Shown here piece by piece: positions 17,085 to 24,818 of a DNA stretch of 33,895 nucleotides. Under the pieces are notes generated by a model. That model saw nothing but the letters and a program-made list of their open reading frames with translations, searched no databases and had not been told where the DNA came from. This DNA comes from an uncultured Acidobacteriota bacterium (lineage in GTDB: Bacteria > Acidobacteriota > Terriglobia > Terriglobales > Acidobacteriaceae), in the NCBI GenBank assembly GCA_903851035.1, contig CAINND010000101.1, forward strand, positions 1 through 33,895, read 5' to 3'. The position numbers and the translations under genes are program-made. How positions within the stretch are numbered: the first letter of the stretch is position 1; every line of letters begins with the position of its first letter.

Positions 17085-17405
17085 CTAGTAGCGTGCCACT
17101 GCCGGGTCCACTTCCCTTGACCAGCGGTCAATGCCGCCGCTCATGGACTGAGCTTTCTCATAGCCCTGCTGGCGCAACCAGTACGCAACGTTCATGCTGC
17201 GCACTCCGTGATGGCAGTACACGATAATGTGCTCGTCCGGATCCAGTTCCTGTATGCGCGCCGGAATCTCTCCCATGGGAATAAACGCGCTGTCTGTAAT
17301 GGCAGCCGTCTCGCGCTCCCACACCTCACGCACGTCCAGCAGCACAAACTTCTCTTGCCGCGCGCGGCGCTCGGCTATCTCCGGCGGAGTGATCTCGTAT
17401 TCCAT
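17085..17405 (-). CDS. Single-domain rhodanese-like sulfurtransferase
   Basis: The 106-aa protein is one rhodanese domain: VLLDVREVWERETAAITDSAFIP, then the active loop VYCHHGVRS with the catalytic cysteine C64, then a final SMSGGIDRWS helix. It resembles GlpE-type proteins that carry sulfane sulfur. The frame is open upstream, but the ATG at 17405 (GAGG seven bases before it) lies five bases after the stop of the zinc-ribbon gene, so coupled translation is likely. It is a cytoplasmic protein without a signal peptide. The active-site loop of six residues fits sulfur rather than phosphate substrates. Confidence 0.9.
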   Translation of the reverse strand: MEYEITPPEIAERRARQEKFVLLDVREVWERETAAITDSAFIPMGEIPARIQELDPDEHIIVYCHHGVRSMNVAYWLRQQGYEKAQSMSGGIDRWSREVDPAVARY

Positions 17406-17410
17406 AGGCC

Positions 17411-17623
17411 TCAGTAGTAGGTTTTGCGCTTGGCAAACAGGGCGTGCTCGTCCACGACCATGTCCGGCGTGCTGACGATGACGTTTTCTGATCCGCAGCA
17501 GGGGCAGACGGGGGTTTCGCCCTCGTCCCAAAAGTCTTCAACCTCAGCCCATTTGAATAGCCGGTAGCAGTTCGTGCAGCCGCAGGGAGTGTCCGGTGCC
17601 TGATCTTCGCGTGACATGGCCAT
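17411..17623 (-). CDS. Small zinc-ribbon protein (70 aa)
   Basis: The protein is not in a family I can name. It has two Cys clusters, CGCTNC (C14, C16, C19) and CPCC (C40, C42, C43), the usual spacing of a zinc ribbon, separated by a Trp- and acidic-rich stretch (FKWAEVEDFWDEGE). The C-terminus ends in a basic AKRKTYY. ATG codons at 17623 and 17617 are both possible and neither has a clear Shine-Dalgarno site. It is followed five bases later by the rhodanese gene, so the two are probably one transcript. It could bind zinc for structure or join a sulfur or metal process. No function is claimed. Confidence 0.75.
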   Translation of the reverse strand: MAMSREDQAPDTPCGCTNCYRLFKWAEVEDFWDEGETPVCPCCGSENVIVSTPDMVVDEHALFAKRKTYY

Positions 17624-17651
17624 AGCATAGCACTCGATGGGAACGAACGGC

Positions 17652-18716
17652 CTAGCTCTTGATGTCCGCCATAAGCTCTTCCACCTCGCGGCGCTGCGTG
17701 GCCGTCAGCGGCAGCAGGGGCAGCCGCGGAACGCCACCGGCAAAGCCATTCAGCTCGCTGGCGTACTTCACGCCGGGAATGCCCAGTTCGCTGACCACGC
17801 GGATGCAGGCCTGCTCCACGCGCACCTGCTTTTCGGCGGCCAGCGCATGATCGTTGTCGCGGAAAGCCGCATAAATCTCATAGCAAGCGGTCGGTGCGCA
17901 GGCGGCAAAGGCCAGCACGCCGCCTACCGCGCCGCTCTTCAGCAGCGCGTGCAGCTTGTTTCCGCTGCCCACCAACACCTGGAAGCCGACTTCCTTGGGC
18001 CGGGTGCGCAGCGTGCCGATCACCTGCACCGCCGCGGACGATGGCTTTGCGGCCGTGGCAGCCAAGGCGCCTGCGGCCACAAAATCGCCCACCGGAGCAG
18101 CCGTCGCCTTCTCAATCATGCGCCGGGTCACCGGCTGGAATTCGTGCGTCACCCGCGTCTCGCGCTTGATATGCCTGGTCAACTGCACCATGCGCTCCAC
18201 CTTGGCCAAATCGCCTGAGCTCTCCTTGATGCCGATGATGTTGCTGTGGTTAGCCAGCTCGGCAATCAACTCCACCGGCAGGTCGTAGCCCGTGCACTGC
18301 GGAAAGCTGTACATCACAATCGGCAGCGGAGAGCGGTCGGCCACCGTGCGGAAGTATGTGAGCATGGCCAGCGGCGTCATCTGCGCGCGATAGTAATGCG
18401 GCGTGCGCACCATGGCCACGTCGTAACCCAGGCTGGCGGCGGTCTCGCACATTTCCACGGTCTCACGCACGCTCTCATGCCCGCAGCCGGCAACCATCAC
18501 TTTCTCCGGCGCGGCGGCGGCAATGGCCGTGCTCAGCACCTGGTGCTGCTCCTGGCTATTCAGCATCACGGCCTCACCCGTGGAACCCAGCACGACCACG
18601 CCCGTCACCGGGCCGCGCGTGTAGCGATCCACGTTGTGCTCAAGCTTCTTGAGGTAAAGGCGGCCGTCCGAATAAAACGGCGTGGCAATGGCAGGATGGA
18701 TTCCGTGAAGCAACAT
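17652..18716 (-). CDS. DapA-family aldolase/lyase with a large insertion
   Basis: The N-terminus (GIHPAIATPF, then GVVVLGSTGEAVML) and the barrel show the dihydrodipicolinate synthase / N-acetylneuraminate lyase family. The Schiff-base lysine is K164 in IGIKESSGDL and the partner tyrosine Y136 lies in VMYSFPQ. At 354 aa it is about 55 residues longer than ordinary DapA. The extra segment (about 184-245) carries an RRMIEKA stretch, an AAGALAATAAKPSSAAV low-complexity run and a basic RTRPKEVG before the barrel resumes at FQVLVGSG. With no lysine-pathway gene nearby, the substrate could be a sugar acid or keto acid rather than aspartate semialdehyde. Confidence 0.88.
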   Translation of the reverse strand: MLLHGIHPAIATPFYSDGRLYLKKLEHNVDRYTRGPVTGVVVLGSTGEAVMLNSQEQHQVLSTAIAAAAPEKVMVAGCGHESVRETVEMCETAASLGYDVAMVRTPHYYRAQMTPLAMLTYFRTVADRSPLPIVMYSFPQCTGYDLPVELIAELANHSNIIGIKESSGDLAKVERMVQLTRHIKRETRVTHEFQPVTRRMIEKATAAPVGDFVAAGALAATAAKPSSAAVQVIGTLRTRPKEVGFQVLVGSGNKLHALLKSGAVGGVLAFAACAPTACYEIYAAFRDNDHALAAEKQVRVEQACIRVVSELGIPGVKYASELNGFAGGVPRLPLLPLTATQRREVEELMADIKS

Positions 18717-18746
18717 AATGGAATCATTCTATTGCAAGCCGCCGCG

Positions 18747-18773
18747 TAAAAGAAAACCCGGCCGCAGCCGGGT
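18747..18773 (-). terminator. Terminator after the VOC gene pair
   Basis: A 7-bp G/C stem (18756-18762 / 18767-18773) with a CGCA-type loop is followed on the minus strand by TTTTCTTTT. It lies just beyond the stop of the second VOC gene and upstream of the DapA-family gene, so it separates those two transcripts. Confidence 0.75.
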
Positions 18774-18803
18774 GTAAGTCAGGGCCCATAAGCTCCAGCG
18801 CAA

Positions 18804-19220
18804 TCAAGCCTGGTTGTTTTTCGCAATCTCCTCCGGCGTGCGCTCGCGGATGCGTTTTGCCACCCACCACCAGTTGCCGTCGGGATCCTCAAAGCCGCCC
18901 ACGCGGTCGCCGTACTCCTGGTCGGCCAGGGGATTCAACTGCTTTGCGCCGTGCTGCAGGGCCAGCGCGTGCGTAGCGTCGGGATCGTCCACGTAGACGT
19001 ACACCATCTGTCCGCGCGGCGGAAACTCCTTGACCGCCTGTGCCAGCATCAGTCGCGAGTCGCCCAGCCGCAGGTCGGCGTGGATGATGGTGCCATCCGG
19101 ACGGTTGTGGCGCTCTGTCAGCGTTGCGCCAAATACATTCTTCAGGAAGGCCAGCATCCGCTCGCCATCCGCCACCAGAAAAAACGAATTTACAGAATGA
19201 GAATCCTTGGGAACCGCCAT
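18804..19220 (-). CDS. VOC/glyoxalase-fold protein (PhnB-like), copy 1
   Basis: The 138-aa protein fits the PhnB-like branch of the vicinal oxygen chelate superfamily: FFLVADGERMLAFLKNVFGA at the start, then a DGTIIHADLRLGDSRLML strand pair, an MVYVYVDDPDATH turn and GGFEDPDGNWWWVAKR at the end. Such proteins are small dimeric enzymes or resistance and binding proteins, and the ligand cannot be told. An in-frame ATG upstream at 19295 is possible but the ATG at 19220 has a perfect GGAGGTGAGC before it. It is a diverged relative of the neighbouring VOC gene, which precedes it by 52 bases on the same strand. Confidence 0.88.
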   Translation of the reverse strand: MAVPKDSHSVNSFFLVADGERMLAFLKNVFGATLTERHNRPDGTIIHADLRLGDSRLMLAQAVKEFPPRGQMVYVYVDDPDATHALALQHGAKQLNPLADQEYGDRVGGFEDPDGNWWWVAKRIRERTPEEIAKNNQA

Positions 19221-19272
19221 GCTCACCTCCGAGTCTTTTGGATGTATTACTCCGCCGCACGATGCAAGATTC

Positions 19273-19704
19273 TCACTTCCCGTGTGTGGAACCACGGCGG
19301 TTCAACTCCTCGTCACTCAAGTCCTCTTTGCGGGTGGCAATCCACCACTGATTGCCTTCGCCATCCACCAACCCACCGCAGCGGTCGCCGTAGTACATAT
19401 CCTTAATGGGCGTCAGAATATTGGCCCCCGCCGATACGGCCCGTGCAAACAGAGTGTCGGCGTCCTCCACATACAGGTAGAGCGTCTGCGGACGGCAGGG
19501 CCATCCCTCCATTGCCTGCCCCACCATCAGCATGGAAGTTCCTATCTGCAGTTCAGCGTTCTTAAGCCTGCCATCAGGAGCGTCGTGGCGGTGCATCAAC
19601 ACGGCTCCCAGGCCTTTCTGTAAAAACGCAATGTAGCGCTCACCATCCGTAACCGTAAAGTACGGCGTCAGTGTGTGGTATCCCTCAGGAACAGCCTTTG
19701 CCAT
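19273..19704 (-). CDS. VOC/glyoxalase-fold protein (PhnB-like), copy 2
   Basis: The 143-aa protein has the same plan as its neighbour: LTPYFTVTDGERYIAFLQKGLGA, then DGRLKNAELQIGTSMLMV, a TLYLYVEDADTLF turn and GGLVDGEGNQWWIATRKEDLSDEEL. A clear GGGGAGGGGAA precedes the ATG at 19704. A longer ATG start at 19779 exists but has no such site. Both copies end in the same type of tail (E-E-I/L after a basic stretch), which points to an old tandem duplication. A palindrome (19753-19769) lies upstream, between this gene and msrA, and may be a control site for both. Confidence 0.88.
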   Translation of the reverse strand: MAKAVPEGYHTLTPYFTVTDGERYIAFLQKGLGAVLMHRHDAPDGRLKNAELQIGTSMLMVGQAMEGWPCRPQTLYLYVEDADTLFARAVSAGANILTPIKDMYYGDRCGGLVDGEGNQWWIATRKEDLSDEELNRRGSTHGK

Positions 19705-19752
19705 TAATTCCCCTCCCCATGGGGCTAAGTGTGGGCGGCATCTTTGCACAGA

Positions 19753-19769
19753 TTGCCAATCTCTGGCAA
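19753..19769. promoter_or_regulatory. Palindromic operator candidate between the VOC genes and msrA
   Basis: TTGCCA (19753-19758), five bases, then TGGCAA (19764-19769) form a perfect 6-bp dyad in the 125-bp gap between divergent genes. It lies about 60 bases from each gene's start codon. No matching regulator gene is in the window. It is a visible dyad with an inferred role. Confidence 0.4.
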
Positions 19770-19829
19770 CCGGAAGCATTTTCTGCCGCCTGCATCCTTA
19801 GAAGCACTCCGCGCATCTAAAATTAAGTT

Positions 19830-20369
19830 ATGAGTAAGACTGAAAGCGCGGTACTCGGCGGTGGCTGCTTCTGGTGTGTGGAGGCGGCATTGCTGCAATT
19901 ACAGGGCGTGCTCTCGGTAGAGAGCGGATACATGGGCGGCCACATCGATCAGCCCACCTATGAGCAGGTCTGCACCGGCACCACCGGCCATGTCGAGGTC
20001 GTGCGCGTCGAATTCGATCCCGCCATCATCACTTATCGCGACGTGCTGGAGGTCTACTTCACCGCGCATGATCCCACCACGCTCAACCGCCAGGGCAACG
20101 ACGTGGGCACGCAGTACCGCTCCGTCATCTTCACGCTCAACGGCCAGCGCAATATTGCCGAGGAAGTTGTCGCCTCCCTTACACAGGAGAAGGTATTCAA
20201 CGCGCCCATCGTCACCGCCATTGAGCCCGCGGGAATCTTCTGGAAGGCCGAGGGATACCATCAGAACTACTACGCCAACAATCCTCGCCAGCCCTACTGC
20301 ATGATGGCAGTGGCGCCCAAGGTGGCCAAGATACGCGCCAAGTTCGCCAACCGCCTCAAGCAGCCATAG
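19830..20369 (+). CDS. msrA: Peptide methionine sulfoxide reductase MsrA
   Basis: MsrA reduces methionine-S-sulfoxide in proteins and free methionine, using a catalytic cysteine and then thioredoxin. The active site is C13 in GGGCFWCVEAALLQ. The family motifs GYMGGHIDQPTYEQVCTG, VEFDPAIITY and the GNDVGTQYRSVIF box are present. The usual resolving cysteine lies in the NPRQPYCMMAVAPK end segment. The 179-aa length is normal, and there is no signal peptide, so a cytoplasmic role is expected. The ribosome site is weak. The start lies 125 bases from the VOC gene on the other strand, with the palindrome between them. Confidence 0.96.
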   Translation: MSKTESAVLGGGCFWCVEAALLQLQGVLSVESGYMGGHIDQPTYEQVCTGTTGHVEVVRVEFDPAIITYRDVLEVYFTAHDPTTLNRQGNDVGTQYRSVIFTLNGQRNIAEEVVASLTQEKVFNAPIVTAIEPAGIFWKAEGYHQNYYANNPRQPYCMMAVAPKVAKIRAKFANRLKQP

Positions 20370-20399
20370 CTCGCTTACTTCATTCGGCTGCAAAGCAGA

Positions 20400-20421
20400 A
20401 CGCCTCCCCGCAGGGAGGCGT
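20400..20421 (+). terminator. Hairpin terminator candidate between msrA and hemD
   Basis: A 9-bp stem (20400-20408 / 20413-20421) with a CGCA loop sits between the stops of two convergent genes. The downstream bases are not T-rich on either strand, so strength is uncertain. The position favours a terminator shared by both. Confidence 0.5.
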
Positions 20422-20445
20422 CGCCATTTGCAATCTGTGATGCGT

Positions 20446-21288
20446 TTACAACGCGGGCACAGGCTCCGCCACCGGAGAACCCTCTTCGGCGCGAAGCACC
20501 AGAGCCTTCACCAGGCCGGGTACGGTAAACTCCGTGGCCTGCACATCCACCGTCAGCTCAAAGTGCCGCAGGGTCTGGCTGGTCACTGGGCCAATCGAGG
20601 CATTCAGCACGCCCTCCACCAGCCGGCTCTTGCCGCTGCGAATCCCCAACAGCGCCACATAATTCTTCACCGTCGAGCTGCTGGTAAAGGTGATGACGTG
20701 CGGCCTCCGGCTGGGGTCGCGCAGCAGAGCGCGCAAGGCCACCCGCGACGATTGCGGCACCACCGTCTCATAGGCCTCCACCACGTCCAGGAAGGCGCCC
20801 ATGCGGCGCAGTTCACGGGGAATCACGTCGCGCGCAATCTTGGCGCGGCACAGCAGCACGCGCTTGCCGCGCACCTTCTCCTTCAGCGAGTCCACAATGG
20901 ATTCCGCCACATACTCGCGCGGCATCACTGTGACCGTCAGTCCTTCTCTTTCAATGGCCGCCCGTGTCGCCGGACCGATGGCGGCAATCTTCAGGTGCGC
21001 CAGCGAGCGCTTGGGGATGTTCAATCGCGCCAGCCGCTCGAACATCGCCTGCACGCCGTTCACGCTGGTCAGGATCAGCCACTCATACTCCGCCACCAGC
21101 TTCAGCGATTCGTCCATGCACTTGAATGAGCGCGGCGTTCGAATTTCGATGAAGGGTATCTCAAAGACCTCGGCACCCGCCTCGCGCAATCCCGCCGAGA
21201 GCGCTCCAGCCTGCTCCTTGGCGCGCGATACTAAGATGCGCCAGCCTTCCAGTGGTGCACTTGCTCCGAGTTCTGCTTTATCCGACAT
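20446..21288 (-). CDS. hemD: Uroporphyrinogen-III synthase
   Basis: HemD cyclises hydroxymethylbilane with inversion of ring D to give uroporphyrinogen III. The fold is poorly conserved, but LEGWRILVSRAKEQAG at the start, a WLILTSVNGVQAMF stretch, IAAIGPATRAAIE and the later VITFTSSSTVKNYV plus NASIGPVTSQTLR motifs are all there. It sits next to hemC, as in most haem operons. The ATG at 21288 has GGGGAA six bases upstream. A GTG at 21294 would add two residues. It is the last gene of the hem operon and the 280-aa length is normal. Confidence 0.93.
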   Translation of the reverse strand: MSDKAELGASAPLEGWRILVSRAKEQAGALSAGLREAGAEVFEIPFIEIRTPRSFKCMDESLKLVAEYEWLILTSVNGVQAMFERLARLNIPKRSLAHLKIAAIGPATRAAIEREGLTVTVMPREYVAESIVDSLKEKVRGKRVLLCRAKIARDVIPRELRRMGAFLDVVEAYETVVPQSSRVALRALLRDPSRRPHVITFTSSSTVKNYVALLGIRSGKSRLVEGVLNASIGPVTSQTLRHFELTVDVQATEFTVPGLVKALVLRAEEGSPVAEPVPAL

Positions 21289-21306
21289 CGTCACTTCCCC
21301 AGGGTT

Positions 21307-22239
21307 TTACGATTGGGGCGTAGGCGCGTTTTGCGCGTAAACGTCCTTCAAAATCTTGTCTCCGCCACGGCCCAGGATGAGGTTGCCCAGGCGCTGCCCA
21401 AGCTCCACCGGGTCCTTGCCCGTGCCGACTTCACGCAGCAGCTCCGTGCCATCAGGACGTGCGCAGATGGCCGTCATCGTCACCACTCCGTCTGTTACCT
21501 CCGCGAAGGCGCCAATCGGAACCTGGCAGCCGCCGCCCAACTGGTTCAGCAGCGCGCGCTCGGCCACCGTGGCCAGCCGCGAGGGCTCATCGTTCAAAAA
21601 CTCCAGATGCTTGCGCGTCGCCTCATCACCCAGGCGAATTTCAATGCCCAGCGCGCCCTGTCCGGCGGCGGAGCACATGATGTCGGCGTTGATGATTTCC
21701 TTGATGTGCTGCGTCTTGCCCAGGCGCTTCAGTCCGGCGGCGGCCAGGATAATGGCGTCATACTCGCCCTCTTCCAGCTTGCGCACGCGTGTATCCACGT
21801 TGCCGCGCAGCGGATAAATCGCCAAATCCGGACGGAACTGCATGAGCTGGGCCTGGCGGCGCAGGCTGCTGGTGCCCACGCGCGCGCCCTGCGGCAGCTC
21901 GCGCACGCTGTTGTACTTCAGCGAAAGGAAGGCGTCGCGCGGATCGACGCGCTCGGTGATGGCCGCAATCTCAAAGGGTCCGGCCAGCGTGGTGGGCAGG
22001 TCCTTCAGGCTGTGCACGGCCAGGTCCACGCGGCCCTCGGCCAGCGCTTCTTCAATCTCCTTGGTGAACATGCCCTTTGTGCCCACCTTGGCCAGCGCCA
22101 CGTCCTGAATCTTGTCGCCCGTGGTCTTGATTATCTCCAGCTCGACCTGGTGGCCCTTCTCGCGCAGCAAGGCGGAGATGTGATGCGCCTGCCAGAGCGC
22201 CAGTTGTGAACCACGGGAACCGATACGAAGCAATGCCAT
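21307..22239 (-). CDS. hemC: Porphobilinogen deaminase (hydroxymethylbilane synthase)
   Basis: HemC joins four porphobilinogen molecules into hydroxymethylbilane on its dipyrromethane cofactor. The cofactor cysteine is C238 in [10 protein letters not shown]. Other landmarks are [23 protein letters not shown] with the catalytic aspartate, and [12 protein letters not shown]. The 310-aa length is usual. An AAGGAAG lies before the ATG. hemA ends 13 bases upstream and hemD begins 18 bases after the stop, so all three are on one transcript. Confidence 0.98.
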   Translation of the reverse strand: MALLRIGSRGSQLALWQAHHISALLREKGHQVELEIIKTTGDKIQDVALAKVGTKGMFTKEIEEALAEGRVDLAVHSLKDLPTTLAGPFEIAAITERVDPRDAFLSLKYNSVRELPQGARVGTSSLRRQAQLMQFRPDLAIYPLRGNVDTRVRKLEEGEYDAIILAAAGLKRLGKTQHIKEIINADIMCSAAGQGALGIEIRLGDEATRKHLEFLNDEPSRLATVAERALLNQLGGGCQVPIGAFAEVTDGVVTMTAICARPDGTELLREVGTGKDPVELGQRLGNLILGRGGDKILKDVYAQNAPTPQS

Positions 22240-22252
22240 TCGACTTCCTTTG

Positions 22253-23632
22253 CTATTTCTGAATTTGTTTCACCAGCGCTGGCGCTTCTGCCTCCGGGGC
22301 GGGCGCACGCTCAGGCGGACGCGCAGGAGCCGGCGCAGCGGCCTCTACCGGCTCTGGCGTCGATTCCTGCTTCGGATCCGGCCGCAGGTTGAACAGCTTG
22401 CGCACCACGTCAATCACCGTGGTGGACTCCGGATCGCGCGCCGCCGATTTCAACGTCGTGATCGGCGTGTGCATGATCTTGTTGATGATGCCCTTGGTCA
22501 GCGTTTCGACCGCCAGTTCCTGCTCCGGCGTCAGCTCGCCCAGGCGGCCGCGCACGCGATCCAGCTCGGCCTGCCGTAGGGTCTCAAGATGCTGCTGCAA
22601 ACTGACGATGGTCGGCACCACCTCTGCGGTCTGGGCGCGCGCCTCAAACTTGCGCACCTCTTCGTCCACCAACGACTCGGCGCGTACGGCCTCTTTGCGC
22701 CGGTCGCCCAGGTGAGACTGCACCACCTGCTGCAGATCGTCGATGTTGTAAACAAAGATGCCGTCCAGGTCATTCAGCCCGGCATCAATGTCGCGCGGCA
22801 CAGCAATGTCGATGAAGAACATCGGGCGGTTCTTGCGAGCCTGCAAAAACTTCTCGCCGTGCTCTTTGCGGAAGATGGCATGTGGCGCGCCCGTCGAGCT
22901 GATGATGATGTCGGCCCAGGGCACGGTGTCGTACAGGCGCTCAAACGGTATGGCCTCGCCATCGAACTTTTCCGCCAGGCTCACCGCGCGATCAAAGGTG
23001 CGGTTGCCCACAAAAATCTTCTTGGCGCCGTGCGCAATCAGGTGGCGCGCCGCCAGCTCGCACATCTTGCCCGCGCCCACCAGGGACACGCTCTTGCCCG
23101 TCAGGCTGCCAAAGATCTTCTCAGCCAGTTCCACGGCCACCGATGCGATGCTTACCGAGCTGCTGGCAATCGTCGTCTCGTTGCGAACCTTTTTGGCTAC
23201 GGCAAAGGCACGGGTCAGCAGTTGATCCAGTTGGCTGTTTACCGTGCCCAGTGCGCGCGCCGTCGCGTAGGCTTCCTTCACCTGTCCCAGAATCTGGCTC
23301 TCACCCACCACCATGGAATCCAGGCTGCTGGCCACGCGGAAGACGTGCTTTACCGCATCCAGGCTCTCATGCTGAAAGATGTAGGGCTCGTACTCGCCCT
23401 CGCTGAAACCGAAGAACTCGCGCACGAAGCGTTGCAGGTCGCACTCGCCGTCCTTCGAGCGCGCAAAAATCTCCACCCGGTTGCAGGTGGAGACGATCAT
23501 ACCCTCCTCCACCCCTTCCATCGAGGTCAGCTTGCCCAGTGCCTCCGGCAAGCGGGACTCGGGGATGGCGAAGCGCTCGCGCACTTCCACCGGTGCCGTT
23601 TTGTGGTTGACGCCTAATACTGAAAAATTCAT
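22253..23632 (-). CDS. hemA: Glutamyl-tRNA reductase
   Basis: HemA reduces glutamyl-tRNA to glutamate-1-semialdehyde, the first committed step of C5-pathway haem synthesis. The catalytic cysteine is C50 in [12 protein letters not shown]. The [21 protein letters not shown] box, the [21 protein letters not shown] site and the [15 protein letters not shown] dimerisation helix are present. The ATG overlaps the hemX stop by four bases. The protein has 459 aa, and the last 40 or so are a Pro/Ala/Glu-rich tail that most HemA proteins lack. The open frame upstream to 23782 belongs to hemX in another frame and is not coding here. Confidence 0.97.
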   Translation of the reverse strand: MNFSVLGVNHKTAPVEVRERFAIPESRLPEALGKLTSMEGVEEGMIVSTCNRVEIFARSKDGECDLQRFVREFFGFSEGEYEPYIFQHESLDAVKHVFRVASSLDSMVVGESQILGQVKEAYATARALGTVNSQLDQLLTRAFAVAKKVRNETTIASSSVSIASVAVELAEKIFGSLTGKSVSLVGAGKMCELAARHLIAHGAKKIFVGNRTFDRAVSLAEKFDGEAIPFERLYDTVPWADIIISSTGAPHAIFRKEHGEKFLQARKNRPMFFIDIAVPRDIDAGLNDLDGIFVYNIDDLQQVVQSHLGDRRKEAVRAESLVDEEVRKFEARAQTAEVVPTIVSLQQHLETLRQAELDRVRGRLGELTPEQELAVETLTKGIINKIMHTPITTLKSAARDPESTTVIDVVRKLFNLRPDPKQESTPEPVEAAAPAPARPPERAPAPEAEAPALVKQIQK

Positions 23633-24444
23633 GGCGCTATGAACCTGTGCAACTTGCTCAAGTAGTTGGCACCCCAGGCGCAAACCGCGAGCACAAAGCC
23701 GATGCTGGCCAGGTAGGCGGCCTTCTTGCCGCGCCAGCCCGCGCTCCACCGCGTGTACAGCAGCAGCAGGTAGATTGCCCACATCAGCAGTGACAGCAGA
23801 ACCTTAGGATCGGCCACAAAGCTGGCGCCAAAGCGCTCCTCGGCAACCACCGAGCCCGCCAGCAAGCCGATCGTCATAAACGGAAAGCCCAGCAGCAGTG
23901 CCTTGTAGCCCAGCTCGTCAATCTCCTGCAAGGCCGGCATGCGAGAGGTCCACGACGATGGCTGCTTGCGCTTGAGCTGCCGCGACAGCAGCAGGTACAA
24001 CAGGCTGCTGACAAAACTCAGGAACAACATGGCATAGCCGAAGATCAGCGTGCAGACGTGGAAGAAAATCCAGCCGCCGTAGATCGGCGACTGCGCAATG
24101 GTCGTCCTTTGCTGGGAGAGCGCCGAGGCAAACGTCAGCAGAAAGATGAGAGGAAATATCAGGGCCGCCGGCGACGCCGTGCGATAGCGAACATAAAGAA
24201 CTGTAAAGATCAGTGCAATGATCAGAGCCAGCGCCGATTCTGCCTGGCGGATGGTCAACAGCTCGGAGTATCCATGCAGGGACGCGGTTTCAACCAGTGA
24301 TACCAGGTGAAAGACGATCCCAATACCGACCGCCGGAACCGCGATCTTGCCAAAACGCTCACCCCTTTGACGGAGCATGAGCATGGCATGAATCAGGCCG
24401 ACGCCATATAAAGCGGTTGCTACTCGAAGCCAAAGCAAAGGCAT
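23629..24444 (-). CDS. hemX: HemX/CcsA-like integral membrane protein
   Basis: The 271-aa protein has about eight hydrophobic helices and belongs to the cytochrome-c-assembly (CcsA/HemX) superfamily: an early SLHGYSELLTIRQAESALAL loop, a GGWIFFHVCTLIFGYA helix and a final DPKVLLSLLMWAIYLLLLY helix. In true CcsA the segment before DPK is Trp-rich (the WWD domain). Here it reads FGASFVADPK without tryptophans, so HemX is the better name. Bacillus HemX lowers HemA levels, which fits the coupled position. A GTG start at 24471, preceded by a G-run, would add nine residues; the ATG at 24444 is chosen. It is the first gene of the hem operon. Confidence 0.87.
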   Translation of the reverse strand: MPLLWLRVATALYGVGLIHAMLMLRQRGERFGKIAVPAVGIGIVFHLVSLVETASLHGYSELLTIRQAESALALIIALIFTVLYVRYRTASPAALIFPLIFLLTFASALSQQRTTIAQSPIYGGWIFFHVCTLIFGYAMLFLSFVSSLLYLLLSRQLKRKQPSSWTSRMPALQEIDELGYKALLLGFPFMTIGLLAGSVVAEERFGASFVADPKVLLSLLMWAIYLLLLYTRWSAGWRGKKAAYLASIGFVLAVCAWGANYLSKLHRFIAP

Positions 24445-24510
24445 AATGATTAGAAATCCACTCTCGCCCACCCCCCGAAACCCACCGGAAGCAGCACGAG
24501 TACACTGCTG

Positions 24511-24539
24511 ATTATACCCATGAGAAGAAACGGCCTAAG
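24511..24539 (-). promoter_or_regulatory. Promoter of the hem operon
   Basis: A perfect TATAAT lies on the minus strand (24511-24516). The hexamer 17 bases upstream is CTTAGG, a poor -35, which would suit an activator-dependent promoter. Transcription would begin near 24504, about 60 bases before the hemX ATG. Confidence 0.6.
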
Positions 24540-24552
24540 TGTGACTATCACT
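24538..24552. repeat. Secondary dyad next to the hem promoter
   Basis: AGTG and CACT flank seven bases (AGTG-N7-CACT), containing a TGTGA and a TCACT spaced too closely for a normal CRP site. It abuts the -35 region and lies just downstream of the CRP-type palindrome on the minus strand. A role as an accessory half-site is only inferred. Confidence 0.35.
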
Positions 24553-24558
24553 GCGAAT

Positions 24559-24574
24559 TGTGACGACCGTCACA
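24559..24574 (-). promoter_or_regulatory. CRP/FNR-type palindrome TGTGA-N6-TCACA
   Basis: The 16-base site matches the E. coli CRP consensus half-sites exactly. Its centre (24566.5) lies about 62 bases upstream of the predicted hem start, the class-I activator position. Crp/Fnr-family regulators are common, so the cognate protein may differ from E. coli CRP. The dyad is seen; the regulatory role is inferred. Confidence 0.6.
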
Positions 24575-24575
24575 T

Positions 24576-24818
24576 CGTTTCCCCTCTATCACGAGAACTG
24601 CCGCTGCTATCGTATTTGCATGGTACGCCTCAGCGCCGGATGGACAATTTCTTCTGCGGGCTATCGCATCTGACGATTTTCCCCTATCGATATCCTGATT
24701 CATCGCTCCGGAGAGCATTTGGCTCCGAAACAGACAACAGCGCAACCGCCTGCGTACCACAATGCTCAGTACCTTATCGGCACAAGTGATACCGTTCATC
24801 TGGCTCATTCGCACTGGT
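24576..24818. other. Intergenic stretch without a recognised feature
   Basis: Two short open frames cross this region (24520-24789 on plus, 24548-24832 on minus), but neither has a ribosome site or a recognisable protein character. The base composition is less GC-rich than the flanking genes. I see no hairpin terminator, RNA gene or repeat. It separates the divergent hem operon and the YtxH gene. Confidence 0.5.

Noticed and set aside
21313-22209. 298-aa open frame opposite hemC
   Set aside because: It is the mirror of hemC with repeated Ala/Arg/Gln; no ribosome site or motif.
22589-23617. 342-aa open frame opposite hemA
   Set aside because: It is antisense to hemA with no protein character of its own.
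23629-24444. Naming the membrane protein CcsA (cytochrome c assembly)
   Set aside because: The Trp-rich motif before the DPK segment is missing, and the gene is coupled to hemA. HemX fits better.
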